DNA of 64,000 bases from Bacillota bacterium (GCA_023386315.1 JAEWJZ010000030.1:62001-126000); one strand, 5' to 3'; positions 1 to 10,242 are shown, numbered from the stretch's first letter. Made by a program: numbers and translations. The notes: a model not told the origin generated them from the sequence alone.

Positions 1-42
1 TCAGATGATGAATGATAATACCGGGGAAAAGAAAGAGAAACA

Positions 43-708
43 ATGATTGTTAACGACAGGATAACGGAATATATTAAATCTCTGGAGACAGACCGGAACG
101 GGTTTCTTGCAGAGATTGGAGAAAGGGCAAGAGAAAACGGGGTTCCGGTCATAAGAGAAGAAACCGCAGCCTTTTTACAGACAATGACTGCTGCCATGCA
201 GCCTCAGGCAATTTTAGAGGTGGGAACTGCCGTTGGCTATTCTGCCCTTCTGATGGCGGAGGTCATGCCCCGTAACTGCCATATTACTACCATAGAAAAA
301 TATGAGAAGAGAATTCCGGAAGCGAAGTTTAACTTTGAAAGAGCCGGAGAAACGGATCGGATTACCTTGTACGAAGGGGATGCTGAGGAGGTATTAGAGG
401 GGCTTAGCGGCCCCTTTGACCTTGTCTTTTTAGATGCCGCTAAGGGTCAGTATTTAGTCTGGCTTCCCAGAATTCTTGAACTTTTAAGGACGGGCGGAAT
501 GCTGATTTCAGACAATGTTCTCCAGGATGGAGATATCATAGAATCCCGCTATGCAGTGGATCGGCGCAACCGGACCATTCATGGGCGGATGCGGGAATAT
601 TTGTTTGAGTTAAAGCATTGTGACCAGCTTATTACATCGGTGGTTCCAATTGGAGACGGAATTACTGTCAGCATTTTAAAAGAGAAGTACGAGAGAGGAG
701 TTACATGA
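43..708 (+). CDS. trmR: tRNA 5-hydroxyuridine O-methyltransferase (TrmR/YrrM-like)
   Basis: A 221-residue SAM-dependent O-methyltransferase of the class I Rossmann type. The SAM site is visible as VGTAVGYSALLMA (about residues 60-72), followed by an acidic strand end (TTIEKYE) and the metal-site motif LVFLDAAKGQY (about 128-138) with SDNVL downstream. In Bacillus subtilis the homologue YrrM (TrmR) methylates 5-hydroxyuridine at tRNA wobble position 34, and it sits beside U32-family hydroxylation proteins, as here. The stop overlaps the next start by four bases (ATGA), so the two genes are probably translationally coupled. A reading frame ending in TGA near base 15 may be the tail of an upstream gene cut by the window edge. 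The tRNA role is inferred from gene order; the methyltransferase fold is secure. Confidence 0.85.
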   Translation: MIVNDRITEYIKSLETDRNGFLAEIGERARENGVPVIREETAAFLQTMTAAMQPQAILEVGTAVGYSALLMAEVMPRNCHITTIEKYEKRIPEAKFNFERAGETDRITLYEGDAEEVLEGLSGPFDLVFLDAAKGQYLVWLPRILELLRTGGMLISDNVLQDGDIIESRYAVDRRNRTIHGRMREYLFELKHCDQLITSVVPIGDGITVSILKEKYERGVT

Positions 709-1934
709 GAAAGACCGAACTTTTGATTCCGGCAGGCAGCCTGGATGTCTTAAAAACCGCAGTGATCTACGGTGCAGATGCTGTCTATATCGGAGGAGAA
801 GCCTTTGGACTGCGTGCCAAGGCAAAAAACTTCACAAATGATGATATCCGGGAAGGAATTGCCTTTGCCCACGACCGCGGGGTAAAAGTTTATATCACAG
901 CCAATATTCTGGCTCACAACGAAGATCTTTCCGGAGTAGAGGAATATTTTAACGAATTAAAGGAAATCAGACCGGATGCGGTGATTATTTCCGATCCGGG
1001 TGTATTCGCCATTGCAAAACGGGTGATTCCTGATATGGAACTTCACATCAGCACCCAGGCGAACAACACAAATTATGGAACCTATCTGTTCTGGCATCAG
1101 CTGGGGGCAAAACGTGTGGTATCAGCCAGAGAGCTTTCCCTTGCTGAGATTAAGGAAATCCGGGGAAAGATTCCGGAGGATTTAGAAATCGAAAGCTTTA
1201 TACACGGAGCCATGTGCATGTCCTATTCCGGCCGCTGCTTATTGAGCAACTTTATGACGGGCAGAGATGCAAACCAGGGCGCCTGCACCCACCCCTGCAG
1301 ATGGAAATATTCCCTCGTAGAAGAAAAACGTCCGGGTGAGTATATGCCGGTTTATGAAAATGAGCGGGGGACTTACATCTTTAATTCCAAGGATTTATGC
1401 ATGATCGAGCATATTCCGGAGATGATGGATGCGGGGATCGACAGCTTTAAGATCGAAGGTCGTATGAAAACGGCTCTTTATGTGGCGACGGTGGCGAGAA
1501 CCTACCGAAAAGCCATTGATGATTATAACAAAGATCCTGAGCTTTATAAAGCAAATATGGACTGGTACCGGTCTGAAATCGGAAAATGTACCTACAGGGA
1601 GTTTACAACAGGATTTTATTTTGGCAAGCCTGATGAGACTACTCAGATCTATGACAACAATACCTATGTAAAAAATTACACCTATTTAGGAACGGTTGAG
1701 GTTGTTGATGAGAGAGGGTATGCAAGAATCGAGCAGAAGAATAAATTCACGGTTGGAGAGACAATTGAGGTCATGAAGCCTGACGGAAGAAATTTGGAAG
1801 TCAAAGTCAAAGGCATATGGAATGAAGATGGAGAAGCACAGGAAAGTGCACCTCACTCAAGACAGATTCTTTTTGTCCATCTTGATGCAGAGGTGGAACC
1901 ATACGACATTCTGCGCAGAAGTGAAATAGAATAG
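705..1934 (+). CDS. trhP: U32 family protein, tRNA wobble uridine hydroxylation (TrhP-like)
   Basis: A 409-residue peptidase U32 family protein. It starts with the TIM-barrel-like opening ELLIPAGSLDVLKTAVIYGADAVY and contains the family signature around residues 165-200 (SFIHGAMCMSYSGRCLLSNF, then GACTHPCRWKY). Four conserved cysteines there are thought to hold an iron-sulfur centre. The C-terminal part (about 320-409) is the usual small beta-barrel. B. subtilis YrrN and YrrO (TrhP1/TrhP2) make 5-hydroxyuridine in tRNA together with the methyltransferase encoded just upstream. Here only one U32 gene follows trmR. Older annotations call the family collagenase or protease; the neighbour argues for tRNA modification. 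The length and start are typical. Confidence 0.85.
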   Translation: MRKTELLIPAGSLDVLKTAVIYGADAVYIGGEAFGLRAKAKNFTNDDIREGIAFAHDRGVKVYITANILAHNEDLSGVEEYFNELKEIRPDAVIISDPGVFAIAKRVIPDMELHISTQANNTNYGTYLFWHQLGAKRVVSARELSLAEIKEIRGKIPEDLEIESFIHGAMCMSYSGRCLLSNFMTGRDANQGACTHPCRWKYSLVEEKRPGEYMPVYENERGTYIFNSKDLCMIEHIPEMMDAGIDSFKIEGRMKTALYVATVARTYRKAIDDYNKDPELYKANMDWYRSEIGKCTYREFTTGFYFGKPDETTQIYDNNTYVKNYTYLGTVEVVDERGYARIEQKNKFTVGETIEVMKPDGRNLEVKVKGIWNEDGEAQESAPHSRQILFVHLDAEVEPYDILRRSEIE

Positions 1935-1954
1935 ATTTATTATGAGATTTTAAG

Positions 1955-2001
1955 CACTGTCCGGCATGGCAGGTTAAGCAGCCGGATGGTGTTTTTCTTT
2001 T
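1955..2001 (+). terminator. Rho-independent terminator after trhP
   Basis: An 11-bp stem (CACTGTCCGGC with GCCGGATGGTG, two G-T pairs) and a 15-base loop are followed by TTTTTCTTTT. It closes the trmR-trhP unit. Confidence 0.85.
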
Positions 2002-2106
2002 CCGGCTAAACCTGGTGGTTGTTGTAGAAACTGCCATATTGTGGTATGCTATAAAATGGACATAAGGATATGCAAATTTAGAAGTTAGCAGAGCGGAGGC
2101 TTACTT

Positions 2107-2931
2107 ATGATATGGATTTTGTGGCTCACAGCTGTTTTATGTGTGGTTTATTATATTATCATTGCGGTTTATTCAGGCTTAGCCACTTCTTTTTCCCTGA
2201 TCTGGCTGTTTATTGCAGCTTTATGCATGATTTTGACAGGAGGTTGGGAAGCTTATATAAAGCATAAGGATAAAGTTCCTTTGTGGGTTCCGGTTTCCGT
2301 TGTAACCATGTGCTGCACCGGAATTCTGGTATTTGCAGTGGTTGAGATCCTGGTATTTACAGGAGTGGCCGCCCGTGATACATCGAATCTTGATTATGTG
2401 ATTGTTCTTGGGGCGAAAGTAAAGGAAACAGGGATCACAAAATCACTAAAAAAACGCCTGGATAAGGCAGTGGAATATGTGGATAAGAATCCGGGAACGA
2501 TTCTGGTTTTATCCGGTGCCAGGGGAGAAGATGAGCCGGTTGCCGAGGCAGAGGCCATGAGGGATTATCTGGTTTATAACGGCGTAAGGGAAGAACAGCT
2601 TATTTTGGAGACCCGTTCCCACAGTACAGTTGAGAATATTGCTTACAGCCGTGTAGCTATTGAAGAGGACCAGGCAAAGAAAAAAGCCCACAGGCTGAAC
2701 AGTCCGGGAATTGTGGTTCCGGGGGCATTTGAAGAGGTACCGGATAAACCCATAAGAGTTGGGGTACTGACCAGTGATTTTCATGTGTTCCGTGCACAGC
2801 AGATCGCTAAAAAATGGGGGATTCCTGATATTTACGGAATATCCTGCGGATCAGATCCCGTTCTTTTTATACATTTTTGCGTCAGGGAATGTGCGGCTAT
2901 ATTAAAAGACAAATTAGTGGGCAATATGTAA
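2107..2931 (+). CDS. YdcF family (DUF218) membrane protein
   Basis: A 274-residue protein. The first 90 residues contain three hydrophobic segments (about 2-22, 27-45 and 58-82). They are followed by a DUF218/YdcF domain, recognised by LDYVIVLGAKVKETG, ILVLSGARGEDEP, the SxSTxENI-type motif (ETRSHSTVENIAYS) and GVLTSDFHVFRA. ElyC/SanA-type members act on envelope or lipid-carrier metabolism, but the substrate of this one is unknown. It follows a terminator and has its own likely promoter (a TATAAA box near 2051), with a start just downstream of a GGAGG. It is followed closely by the M16 peptidase gene and may be cotranscribed with it. Confidence 0.8.
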   Translation: MIWILWLTAVLCVVYYIIIAVYSGLATSFSLIWLFIAALCMILTGGWEAYIKHKDKVPLWVPVSVVTMCCTGILVFAVVEILVFTGVAARDTSNLDYVIVLGAKVKETGITKSLKKRLDKAVEYVDKNPGTILVLSGARGEDEPVAEAEAMRDYLVYNGVREEQLILETRSHSTVENIAYSRVAIEEDQAKKKAHRLNSPGIVVPGAFEEVPDKPIRVGVLTSDFHVFRAQQIAKKWGIPDIYGISCGSDPVLFIHFCVRECAAILKDKLVGNM

Positions 2932-2965
2932 TTAATACAGAATTTGCAGGAGGAAGAAATAATAT

Positions 2966-5890
2966 ATGAATCTATTAAAAAAACTTGCAGCCTATGAGGT
3001 TGTGGAGGAAAAAGAAATTGTGGAGTTAAACGCAACCGGGTGCGTACTTCATCATAAAAAAAGCGGAGCCAGAATCTTCATCATACCGTGTGACGACGAG
3101 AACAAGGTATTTAACATTGGATTCAGGACTCCTCCCAGGGACAGCACAGGAGTGGCACACATTCTGGAACACAGCGTTTTATGCGGTTCCGATCAGTTCC
3201 CTGTTAAAGACCCCTTTGTGGAGCTGGTCAAAGGTTCCCTTAACACATTCTTAAATGCCATGACTTATCCGGATAAAACCGTATACCCGGTTGCCAGCTG
3301 CAATGAAAAGGATTTCCATAACCTGATGAATGTCTATATGGATGCGGTACTTCATCCAAATATCTATAAAGAAGAGAAGATCTTTATGCAGGAAGGCTGG
3401 CATTATGAGCTGGAAGACAAAGACTCCGATTTAATCTATAACGGAGTGGTTTACAATGAAATGAAGGGCGCTTTTTCCTCTCCGGAAGAGGTTCTTGACC
3501 GTTTTACCAGAAAGGTGCTTTTCCCCGATAACTGCTATGGCCAGGAATCAGGCGGTGATCCATCCTATATCCCTGACCTGACCTATGAGGATTTTTTGAA
3601 TTTCCACAGAAAGTATTATCATCCTTCTAACAGCTATATCTACCTTTACGGTGATATGGATATGGAAGAAAAGCTTATATGGCTTGATGAAAAGTATTTA
3701 AGCCACTATGATCAGACAGAGGTTGACTCCAGGATTGTGAGACAGAAACCGTTTGAACATCCGGTGCAGGAAGAGACTTACTATTCCATAACAGAAGGAG
3801 AATCGGAAGAGAATGCCACTTATCTTTCCATTAATACCGTGGTTGGAACCGATCTGGATCCCAAACTGTATGTAGCATTCCAGATTCTTGAGTACACTCT
3901 TCTTGATGCGCCCGGCGCCCCATTAAAACAGGCGCTTATTGATGCAGGAATCGGGCAGGATATTCTTGGCGGATATGACAGCGGCATTTTGCAGCCATAT
4001 TTTACTGTTATTGCTAAAAATGCAAACAGAGAGCAGCTGGGAGAGTTCCTTGCAGTTGTAAAGGGAACCTTAAGAAAGCTTGTAGACGAAGGCATTAATA
4101 AAAAGAGCTTAAAGGCTGGTATGAATTATTACGAATTCCGTTATCGGGAAGCAGATTACGGTTCCGCGCCAAAGGGACTGATGTATGGTCTTCAGTGTAT
4201 GGACAGCTGGCTTTATGACGGTGATCCCATGATGCACTTACAGTACCAGGCGACCTTTGATTATTTAAAGAAGGTTGTGGATGACGGCTATTTTGAACAG
4301 CTGATCAGAGAGTATCTGCTGGATAATCCGTTTGAAGCAATACTGACTGTCAGCCCGAAAAAGAACTTAACAGCAGAGGAAGATGCGAAGACAGCCGGAA
4401 AGCTTGCAGCGTATAAGGCTTCTCTTTCAGAAAAGGAGATCACCCGTTTAATAGACCAGACAAAATCATTAAGAGAATATCAGGAAAACCCGTCTCCACA
4501 GAAAGATTTAGAGAAGATTCCCATGCTCTCCAGAGAAGATATCAGCAGAGAACCGGAGGAGATTATCTGGGAAGAAAAGGAAGTCTATGGAGTTAAGGTA
4601 ATTCATCATGAGATGTTCAGTTCAGGAATCGGCTACTTAAAAGTACTGTTTGATACGTCGGTTCTTCCCATGGAGGATCTGCCTTATGTGGGATTTTTAA
4701 AATCTTTGCTTGGATATGTTAACACGGAAAACTACACTTACGGAGATTTAGCCAGTGAGATTCATTTAAACAGCGGCGGTGTCAGCTTTAGTGTGACCTC
4801 TTATCCTGATTTAAAGAACAGAGGTCAGTTTAAAGGTTATTTTATGGCAAGTGCCAGAGTACTCTATGATAAGATTGATTTTGGATTCTCTATTTTAAAT
4901 GAAATCCTGACCCGTTCTCTCTTAGATGATGAAAAAAGGGTGGGAGAGGTAATCAGCGAAACCAGATCCAGAGCAAGAATGAAACTGGAAGGTGCCTGCC
5001 ATTCGGCAGCAGTGGCAAGAGCTACATCCTATTTTTCTCCTGCATCCTATTTTAATGATATGACAGGGGGAATCGGTTATTATGAGTTTTTAGAAAAACT
5101 GGAGAAGGAATATGCGGCTGATAAGAAAACGTTTATAGCCAGATTTCAGTCTGTGGTGAAAAAACTCTTTACTACAGGCAATATGCTGGTAAGCTATACG
5201 GCAGATCAGGAAGGCTATGCTCTTCTTCCCGATGCGATGAAAAAGCTGACGGATGGACTGCCTGCAGGAGACGATAAGCGGTATTCTTTCATTTATCCGT
5301 CAGGTAACAGAAACGAAGGTTTTACAACCGCGTCCCAGGTTAACTACGTGGCAAGGTGCGGAACCTTTGCTGGTACAGGTTTGGAATATACAGGAGCTTT
5401 AAAGATACTAAAAGTCATTTTAAGCTATGATTACCTTTGGATTAATCTGCGGGTCAAGGGAGGAGCTTATGGCTGTATGAGCGGATTTGGACGCTCTGGC
5501 GAAGGCTATTTCGCTTCCTACCGGGATCCTAATTTAAAAGAGACAAACCGGATTTATGAAGGTGTAGTGGAATATCTGGAAAACTTCCAGGTGGAAGACC
5601 GGGATATGACCAAATACGTAATCGGAACCATCAGTGACATGGATGTGCCTTATCCGCCGTCTACCAAAGGAAACCGCGGTCTGTCCGCCTATATTTCAGG
5701 TGTGAGCAGAGAGATGATGGAAAAAGAACGGGAAGAGGTATTAAACGCATCACAGGAAGACATAAAAAGCCTGGCTCCTATCGTAAAAGCGGTATTAAGC
5801 ACCGGCAGTCTCTGTGTCATCGGCAATGAAGAAAAAATCGCAGCGGAAAGTTCCATGTTTGAAGAGACAAAGAACCTATTCCACTCATAA
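2966..5890 (+). CDS. M16C family zinc metallopeptidase (insulinase/PreP-like)
   Basis: A 974-residue inverted-zincin peptidase of family M16C. The N-terminal catalytic half has the HxxEH site at residues 65-69 (HILEH), with the third zinc ligand expected at Glu165 in YNEMKGAF. The central domain and the inactive C-terminal half (about 540-974) have the full two-halves architecture typical of presequence-protease relatives. These enzymes enclose and degrade peptides of moderate length. No signal peptide is seen, so it should be cytoplasmic. An AGGAGG stands before the ATG. The era gene follows 17 bases after the stop, which suggests cotranscription. Confidence 0.9.
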   Translation: MNLLKKLAAYEVVEEKEIVELNATGCVLHHKKSGARIFIIPCDDENKVFNIGFRTPPRDSTGVAHILEHSVLCGSDQFPVKDPFVELVKGSLNTFLNAMTYPDKTVYPVASCNEKDFHNLMNVYMDAVLHPNIYKEEKIFMQEGWHYELEDKDSDLIYNGVVYNEMKGAFSSPEEVLDRFTRKVLFPDNCYGQESGGDPSYIPDLTYEDFLNFHRKYYHPSNSYIYLYGDMDMEEKLIWLDEKYLSHYDQTEVDSRIVRQKPFEHPVQEETYYSITEGESEENATYLSINTVVGTDLDPKLYVAFQILEYTLLDAPGAPLKQALIDAGIGQDILGGYDSGILQPYFTVIAKNANREQLGEFLAVVKGTLRKLVDEGINKKSLKAGMNYYEFRYREADYGSAPKGLMYGLQCMDSWLYDGDPMMHLQYQATFDYLKKVVDDGYFEQLIREYLLDNPFEAILTVSPKKNLTAEEDAKTAGKLAAYKASLSEKEITRLIDQTKSLREYQENPSPQKDLEKIPMLSREDISREPEEIIWEEKEVYGVKVIHHEMFSSGIGYLKVLFDTSVLPMEDLPYVGFLKSLLGYVNTENYTYGDLASEIHLNSGGVSFSVTSYPDLKNRGQFKGYFMASARVLYDKIDFGFSILNEILTRSLLDDEKRVGEVISETRSRARMKLEGACHSAAVARATSYFSPASYFNDMTGGIGYYEFLEKLEKEYAADKKTFIARFQSVVKKLFTTGNMLVSYTADQEGYALLPDAMKKLTDGLPAGDDKRYSFIYPSGNRNEGFTTASQVNYVARCGTFAGTGLEYTGALKILKVILSYDYLWINLRVKGGAYGCMSGFGRSGEGYFASYRDPNLKETNRIYEGVVEYLENFQVEDRDMTKYVIGTISDMDVPYPPSTKGNRGLSAYISGVSREMMEKEREEVLNASQEDIKSLAPIVKAVLSTGSLCVIGNEEKIAAESSMFEETKNLFHS

Positions 5891-5907
5891 CACAAAGGAG
5901 AATCTAT

Positions 5908-6813
5908 ATGGATCATAATTATAAATCTGGCTTCGTTTCTTTAATCGGGCGCCCAAACGTGGGAAAATCTACCCTGATGAATCATTTAATCGGGCAGAAA
6001 ATCGCCATTACCTCCGACAAGCCCCAGACGACAAGAAACAAGATTCAGACCGTTTATACGGATGACAGGGGGCAGATTATATTCCTTGATACTCCGGGTA
6101 TCCACAAGGCAAAAAATAAGCTGGGAGAATATATGGTAAATGTGGCAGAGCACACGTTAAAGGAAGTGGACGTAGTGCTGTGGCTGGTGGAGCCTACCAC
6201 CTTTATCGGTGCCGGAGAGCAGCATATAGCAGAGCAGTTGAATCAGGTGAAAACACCGGTAATTCTGGTCATCAATAAGATTGATACGGTAAAAAACCAG
6301 GAAGAGATTCTCACATTCATAAACGCCTATAAGGATATCTGCAAGTTTGCGGAGATCGTCCCGGTATCCGCTTTAAAGGATAAAAATACGGATTTAATGC
6401 TGGAACTGATTTATAAGTATCTTCCGGAAGGTCCCCAGTATTACGATGAAGATACGGTAACAGACCAGCCTATGCGCCAGATATCTGCAGAGCTGATCAG
6501 AGAAAAGGCACTCCGGCTTTTAAACGATGAGATCCCACACGGAATCGCTGTAACAGTAGAAAAGATGAAGGAGCGGGACAACGGAATCATGGATATTGAA
6601 GCCAATATTATCTGTGAGCGGGAATCTCATAAGGGAATCATCATCGGAAAAGGCGGATCGATGCTAAAGAAGATCGGAAGCGCGGCAAGAAGGGAAATTG
6701 AAGATCAGCTGGAGATGAAGGTGAATTTACAGCTTTGGGTCAAGGTCCGCAAAGAGTGGCGTGACAGTGAACTGTATATGAAAAATTATGGGTATAGCCA
6801 GAAGGATATATAA
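5908..6813 (+). CDS. era: GTPase Era
   Basis: A 301-residue Era GTPase, the usual length. The G1 motif GRPNVGKST is at residues 14-22, G3 DTPG at 61-64, and G4 is the NKID motif near 125. The C-terminal KH domain shows the GIIIGKGGSMLKKIG loop (about 246-260), which binds the 3' end of 16S rRNA during 30S maturation. It is followed by recO after 15 bases; era-recO adjacency is common in Firmicutes and supports both calls. Confidence 0.98.
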   Translation: MDHNYKSGFVSLIGRPNVGKSTLMNHLIGQKIAITSDKPQTTRNKIQTVYTDDRGQIIFLDTPGIHKAKNKLGEYMVNVAEHTLKEVDVVLWLVEPTTFIGAGEQHIAEQLNQVKTPVILVINKIDTVKNQEEILTFINAYKDICKFAEIVPVSALKDKNTDLMLELIYKYLPEGPQYYDEDTVTDQPMRQISAELIREKALRLLNDEIPHGIAVTVEKMKERDNGIMDIEANIICERESHKGIIIGKGGSMLKKIGSAARREIEDQLEMKVNLQLWVKVRKEWRDSELYMKNYGYSQKDI

Positions 6814-6828
6814 AAGCGGTGGTTAACA

Positions 6829-7494
6829 GTGAGGGAAACAGAGAAACTGACGGGGATGGTAATTAAAGTGTCTCCGGTAGGAGAGATGGATAAGCGTCTT
6901 GTGATACTGACCAGGGAAAGAGGGAAGATCACCGCATTTGCCAGAGGTGCAAGAAGGCCCGGCAATCCGTTCATGGCGGTGAGCAGGCCCTTTGCCTTCG
7001 GCCAGTTTTCCCTTTATGCCGGAAGGGATTCCTACACACTCCAGTCTGCGGAGATTTCCAATTATTTTGAAGAGCTGGCGGCAGATATGGAATGTACTTG
7101 TTATGGTTCCTTTTTTCTGGAATTTGCCGATTACTATTCCAGGGAAAACATTGACGGGACCGGACTGTTAAAGCTTTTATACCAGTCAGTAAGGGCTCTT
7201 TTAAAACCTGCTTTAAATAACCAGATGGTTTTACGGATTTTTGAACTGAAAGCCATGGTATTAAACGGGGAATATACCGAGAAACCGCCACGGCAGGTCA
7301 GTGACTCGGCTAACTACGCATGGGAGTATGTGATCGGTTCCCCCATAGAGCATTTATATACCTTTACCTTAACGGAACCGGTGCTTTTAGAATTCTCCCG
7401 CTGTGTGGAAATCAATAAAAAGCGGTACGTAGACCGCGAGTTTCATTCTCTGGAGATTTTGCAGACGATGATGGGGAGTAAAGTATTGAAATGA
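6829..7494 (+). CDS. recO: DNA repair protein RecO
   Basis: A 221-residue RecO. The N-terminal OB-fold region reads TGMVIKVSPVGEMDKRLVILT and KITAFARGARRP, which is characteristic of the family. RecO anneals single strands and loads RecA with RecR in gap repair. The predicted start is GTG, since no in-frame ATG fits. The protein is slightly shorter than many RecO proteins (about 240-260), and I do not see the CxxC-type zinc motif found in some family members. It lies directly after era and ends four bases into an in-frame ATG that is probably not the real start of the next gene. Confidence 0.93.
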   Translation: MRETEKLTGMVIKVSPVGEMDKRLVILTRERGKITAFARGARRPGNPFMAVSRPFAFGQFSLYAGRDSYTLQSAEISNYFEELAADMECTCYGSFFLEFADYYSRENIDGTGLLKLLYQSVRALLKPALNNQMVLRIFELKAMVLNGEYTEKPPRQVSDSANYAWEYVIGSPIEHLYTFTLTEPVLLEFSRCVEINKKRYVDREFHSLEILQTMMGSKVLK

Positions 7495-7547
7495 CAGGCA
7501 GCATTTGGTATAATGCTCTCATATGTGCCAATGCAGGAGGAATTTGG

Positions 7548-8177
7548 ATGAAAAAAAGGAAAGCGGTTCTGACTGCCCTGCTGGCAGCAGGCGTGCTGAC
7601 AGGATGTCTTGGGAATGGCGGCAGCAGCACCTTGAATTCAGAGAGCAGCAGAATCTATGTAACGGAAGAAGGAACATTTCAGACTGCAACGGTGGAATCT
7701 TATGCGCAGCAGGATTATTATAATGGAGATGAACTGAAAACATTTTTGGAAGAAGCAGTTTCTCAATATAACGGGGCAAACGGGCAGAACCAGGTAGCCT
7801 TAGACTCCTGCACACTGGATAACGGAACAGCCAAAATGATGTTCCATTATGCATCTCCGGATGCACTGATTGGATTTACAACCAAGTATGAAGACAAAGC
7901 CAATCAGGTGGAGTCCATTGCAGTAAATAAGCTGTCTGAAGTTTACGGTCAGAGTGAATCAGAGGGAGTGGCCTTTATAAAAGCATCCGACGGGAAAGAA
8001 GCAGACGAAAAGGCATTGACGAAAAGAGGAGATAACCATGTGGTTGTTGTGACATCAGCCAATCCCGTAACCATACAGACCCAGGGAAAGATTCTGTTTG
8101 TTTCAAACAATGTGGTGATAAAGGATAGTCATACTGTACAGACAGTAAAGGGAAAAAGCTACATTATTTTTAAATAA
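7548..8177 (+). CDS. Secreted lipoprotein of unknown function
   Basis: A 209-residue lipoprotein. The ATG at 7548 is preferred because it follows GCAGGAGG at a good distance and begins a clean signal peptide: MKKRK, a hydrophobic stretch, then the lipobox LTGC. An earlier in-frame ATG at 7491 overlapping recO would put 19 odd residues before that signal. The mature part (about residues 23-209) is mixed alpha/beta with no motif I recognise. It lies between recO and glyQS with short gaps and probably belongs to that transcript. No function is proposed. Confidence 0.8.
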   Translation: MKKRKAVLTALLAAGVLTGCLGNGGSSTLNSESSRIYVTEEGTFQTATVESYAQQDYYNGDELKTFLEEAVSQYNGANGQNQVALDSCTLDNGTAKMMFHYASPDALIGFTTKYEDKANQVESIAVNKLSEVYGQSESEGVAFIKASDGKEADEKALTKRGDNHVVVVTSANPVTIQTQGKILFVSNNVVIKDSHTVQTVKGKSYIIFK

Positions 8178-8191
8178 GAGAGGTTAAGATC

Positions 8192-9580
8192 ATGGAAAAG
8201 ACAATGGAAAAGATAGTGGGACTGGCAAAGTCAAGAGGATTCGTATATCCGGGCTCTGAAATTTACGGAGGTCTTGCAAATACCTGGGATTACGGTAATC
8301 TGGGAGTGGAATTAAAGAATAACGTAAAGAAAGCCTGGTGGCAGAAATTTATTCAGGAAAGCCCCTATAACGTAGGTGTGGACTGCGCAATCCTGATGAA
8401 TTCCCAGACCTGGATTGCTTCCGGCCACTTAGGCGGATTTTCCGATCCTCTTATGGACTGTAAAGCATGTAAGGAACGTTTCCGCGCAGATAAGCTGATT
8501 GAAGATTACATGGGTGAACATGGAATTACCATCGAAGGTTCCGTAGACGCATGGTCTCAGGAAGAGATGAAAAAGTACATCGATGAAAAGAACATCTGCT
8601 GCCCAAGCTGCGGAAAGCATGACTTTACCGATATCCGCCAGTTTAACTTAATGTTCAAGACCTTTCAGGGCGTTACGGAGGATGCAAAGAATACTGTTTA
8701 TTTGAGACCTGAGACAGCTCAGGGTATCTTTGTAAACTTTAAGAATGTTCAAAGAACCTCCCGTAAGAAGATTCCTTTCGGCATCGGTCAGATAGGCAAG
8801 TCTTTCCGTAATGAGATCACTCCTGGAAACTTTACCTTCCGTACCAGAGAATTTGAGCAGATGGAGCTGGAGTTCTTCTGTGAACCGGATACAGATTTAG
8901 AGTGGTTTGCATACTGGAAAGAGTTCTGTATCAGCTGGTTGAAGAACTTAGGCATCAAAGATGATGAGATGCGTGTCAGAGACCATGAGAAGGAAGAGCT
9001 TTCCTTCTACAGCAAGGCAACCTCAGATATTGAATTTTTATTCCCGTTCGGCTGGGGTGAATTATGGGGAATTGCAGACAGAACCGATTATGACTTAACC
9101 CAGCACCAGAATACTTCCGGTCAGGACTTAACCTATTTTGATGACGATAAGAAGGAGCGTTATATTCCATATGTTATCGAGCCTTCTCTGGGAGCTGACC
9201 GTGTGACGCTTGCGTTCCTTTGTGCTGCATACGATGAGGAAGAGATTGCAGATGGTGATGTACGTACAGTCCTTCATTTTCACCCAGCCATTGCTCCGGT
9301 GAAGATTGGTGTTCTTCCATTATCCAAGAAATTAAATGAAGGCGCAGAGAAAGTATTTGACGAGCTGCGCAGATATTATAACTGTGAATTTGATGACAGA
9401 GGAAACATTGGAAAGCGTTACAGAAGACAGGATGAGATTGGTACTCCATTCTGCATTACCTATGATTTTGATTCAGAAGAAGATCACGCAGTAACAGTCC
9501 GTGACCGTGATACCATGGATCAGGTCAGAGTTCCCATTGCAGAACTTAAGAGCTATTTCGAAGATAAGTTCCATTTCTAA
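8192..9580 (+). CDS. glyQS: Glycine--tRNA ligase (homodimeric type)
   Basis: A 462-residue class II glycyl-tRNA synthetase of the one-chain type, charging tRNA-Gly in the cytoplasm. Recognisable blocks are the N-terminal [17 protein letters not shown], the class II motif 2 region around [13 protein letters not shown] and [16 protein letters not shown], motif 3 near [14 protein letters not shown], and the anticodon-binding domain after about residue 360. The gap to the upstream gene is only 14 bases, so no T-box leader can precede it; it is probably transcribed from the era-recO side. A terminator follows. Confidence 0.97.
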   Translation: MEKTMEKIVGLAKSRGFVYPGSEIYGGLANTWDYGNLGVELKNNVKKAWWQKFIQESPYNVGVDCAILMNSQTWIASGHLGGFSDPLMDCKACKERFRADKLIEDYMGEHGITIEGSVDAWSQEEMKKYIDEKNICCPSCGKHDFTDIRQFNLMFKTFQGVTEDAKNTVYLRPETAQGIFVNFKNVQRTSRKKIPFGIGQIGKSFRNEITPGNFTFRTREFEQMELEFFCEPDTDLEWFAYWKEFCISWLKNLGIKDDEMRVRDHEKEELSFYSKATSDIEFLFPFGWGELWGIADRTDYDLTQHQNTSGQDLTYFDDDKKERYIPYVIEPSLGADRVTLAFLCAAYDEEEIADGDVRTVLHFHPAIAPVKIGVLPLSKKLNEGAEKVFDELRRYYNCEFDDRGNIGKRYRRQDEIGTPFCITYDFDSEEDHAVTVRDRDTMDQVRVPIAELKSYFEDKFHF

Positions 9581-9587
9581 AGAACAG

Positions 9588-9631
9588 AATCCGGGAGAGA
9601 ATCTAATATTAGATTTTCTTCCGGATTTTTT
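9588..9631 (+). terminator. Rho-independent terminator after glyQS
   Basis: AATCCGG pairs with CCGGATT, with a further inner helix formed by AATCTAATATTAGATT. The stem is followed by a T run. It separates glyQS from the convergent cupin gene. Confidence 0.8.
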
Positions 9632-9643
9632 ATATGGTTGCCG

Positions 9644-10108
9644 CTAGTTCTGCTTATCGGAATCTCTTTTCGTCCAGTGAACGGTATCCGGCTGGTGGAC
9701 AACCGGGGCGTAGATACAATAGATTTTCAGAGGGCGGTCTCCGGTATTGATCAGATTATGCCAGGTGTTGGCAGGAATCAAAATGGCACAGCCATTGTCT
9801 ACGGTTTGGGTATAAAGAAGGTCATAGGGGCTGTCACCCATACAGATCATACCATCTCCGTCTGCAACACAGATATACTGATCTTCATTTGGGTGATTTT
9901 CCACACCGATTTCATAATCAACGGGAATACTCATTAAAGTCAGCTGCATATGTTTTCCTGTCCATCTTGTTGTCCGGAAGGAAGGATTTCTTAAGGTATC
10001 ATGATTGATATTAAGAATGAGAGGGGAAGGTCCGTAGTCATTGGCATCCCAGGAATAGTAGGAGCGATGATGACAGGTGAAATTGCAAATGAAATTACAG
10101 TCAGACAT
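9644..10108 (-). CDS. Cupin-domain protein
   Basis: A 154-residue single-domain cupin. Motif 1 is visible around residues 66-78 (YEIGVENHPNEDQYICV) and motif 2 around 108-120 (AILIPANTWHNLIN), giving the usual metal-binding His/Glu pattern. The C-terminal KIYCIYAPVVHQPDTVHWTK resembles cupins annotated as mannose-6-phosphate isomerase-like. The substrate is not evident. It is monocistronic: a TATAAT (complement at 10143-10148) lies upstream on this strand, and the gene converges with the glyQS terminator. The start has only a weak ribosome site. Confidence 0.8.
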   Translation of the reverse strand: MSDCNFICNFTCHHRSYYSWDANDYGPSPLILNINHDTLRNPSFRTTRWTGKHMQLTLMSIPVDYEIGVENHPNEDQYICVADGDGMICMGDSPYDLLYTQTVDNGCAILIPANTWHNLINTGDRPLKIYCIYAPVVHQPDTVHWTKRDSDKQN

Positions 10109-10187
10109 TATGGCATTACTCTTTTCTCGTATGCTGTAATGTATTATATGGTACTGTATTCTTAAGTGATAACAATATCAGAGAAAC

Positions 10188-10235
10188 AAAAAAGCCGCAG
10201 GAGGAAAATCCAGTTGGATCATCCGGACCTGCGGC
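10188..10235 (-). terminator. Terminator of the nup operon
   Basis: Read leftward, GCCGCAGG and CCTGCGGC form a perfect 8-bp stem with a 26-base loop, followed by a T-rich run (the complement of the A run at 10187-10193). It ends the bmpA-nupOPQ unit. Confidence 0.85.
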
Positions 10236-10242
10236 AGTTTCG

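Noticed and set aside
8178..8191. Possible T-box leader for glyQS
   Set aside because: Only 14 bases separate it from the upstream gene, so there is no room for a T-box; none is seen further upstream either.
9638..9937. Rightward 99-codon open frame beside the glyQS terminator
   Set aside because: It lies antisense over the cupin gene, has no ribosome site and no recognisable motif; the cupin has clear family blocks.
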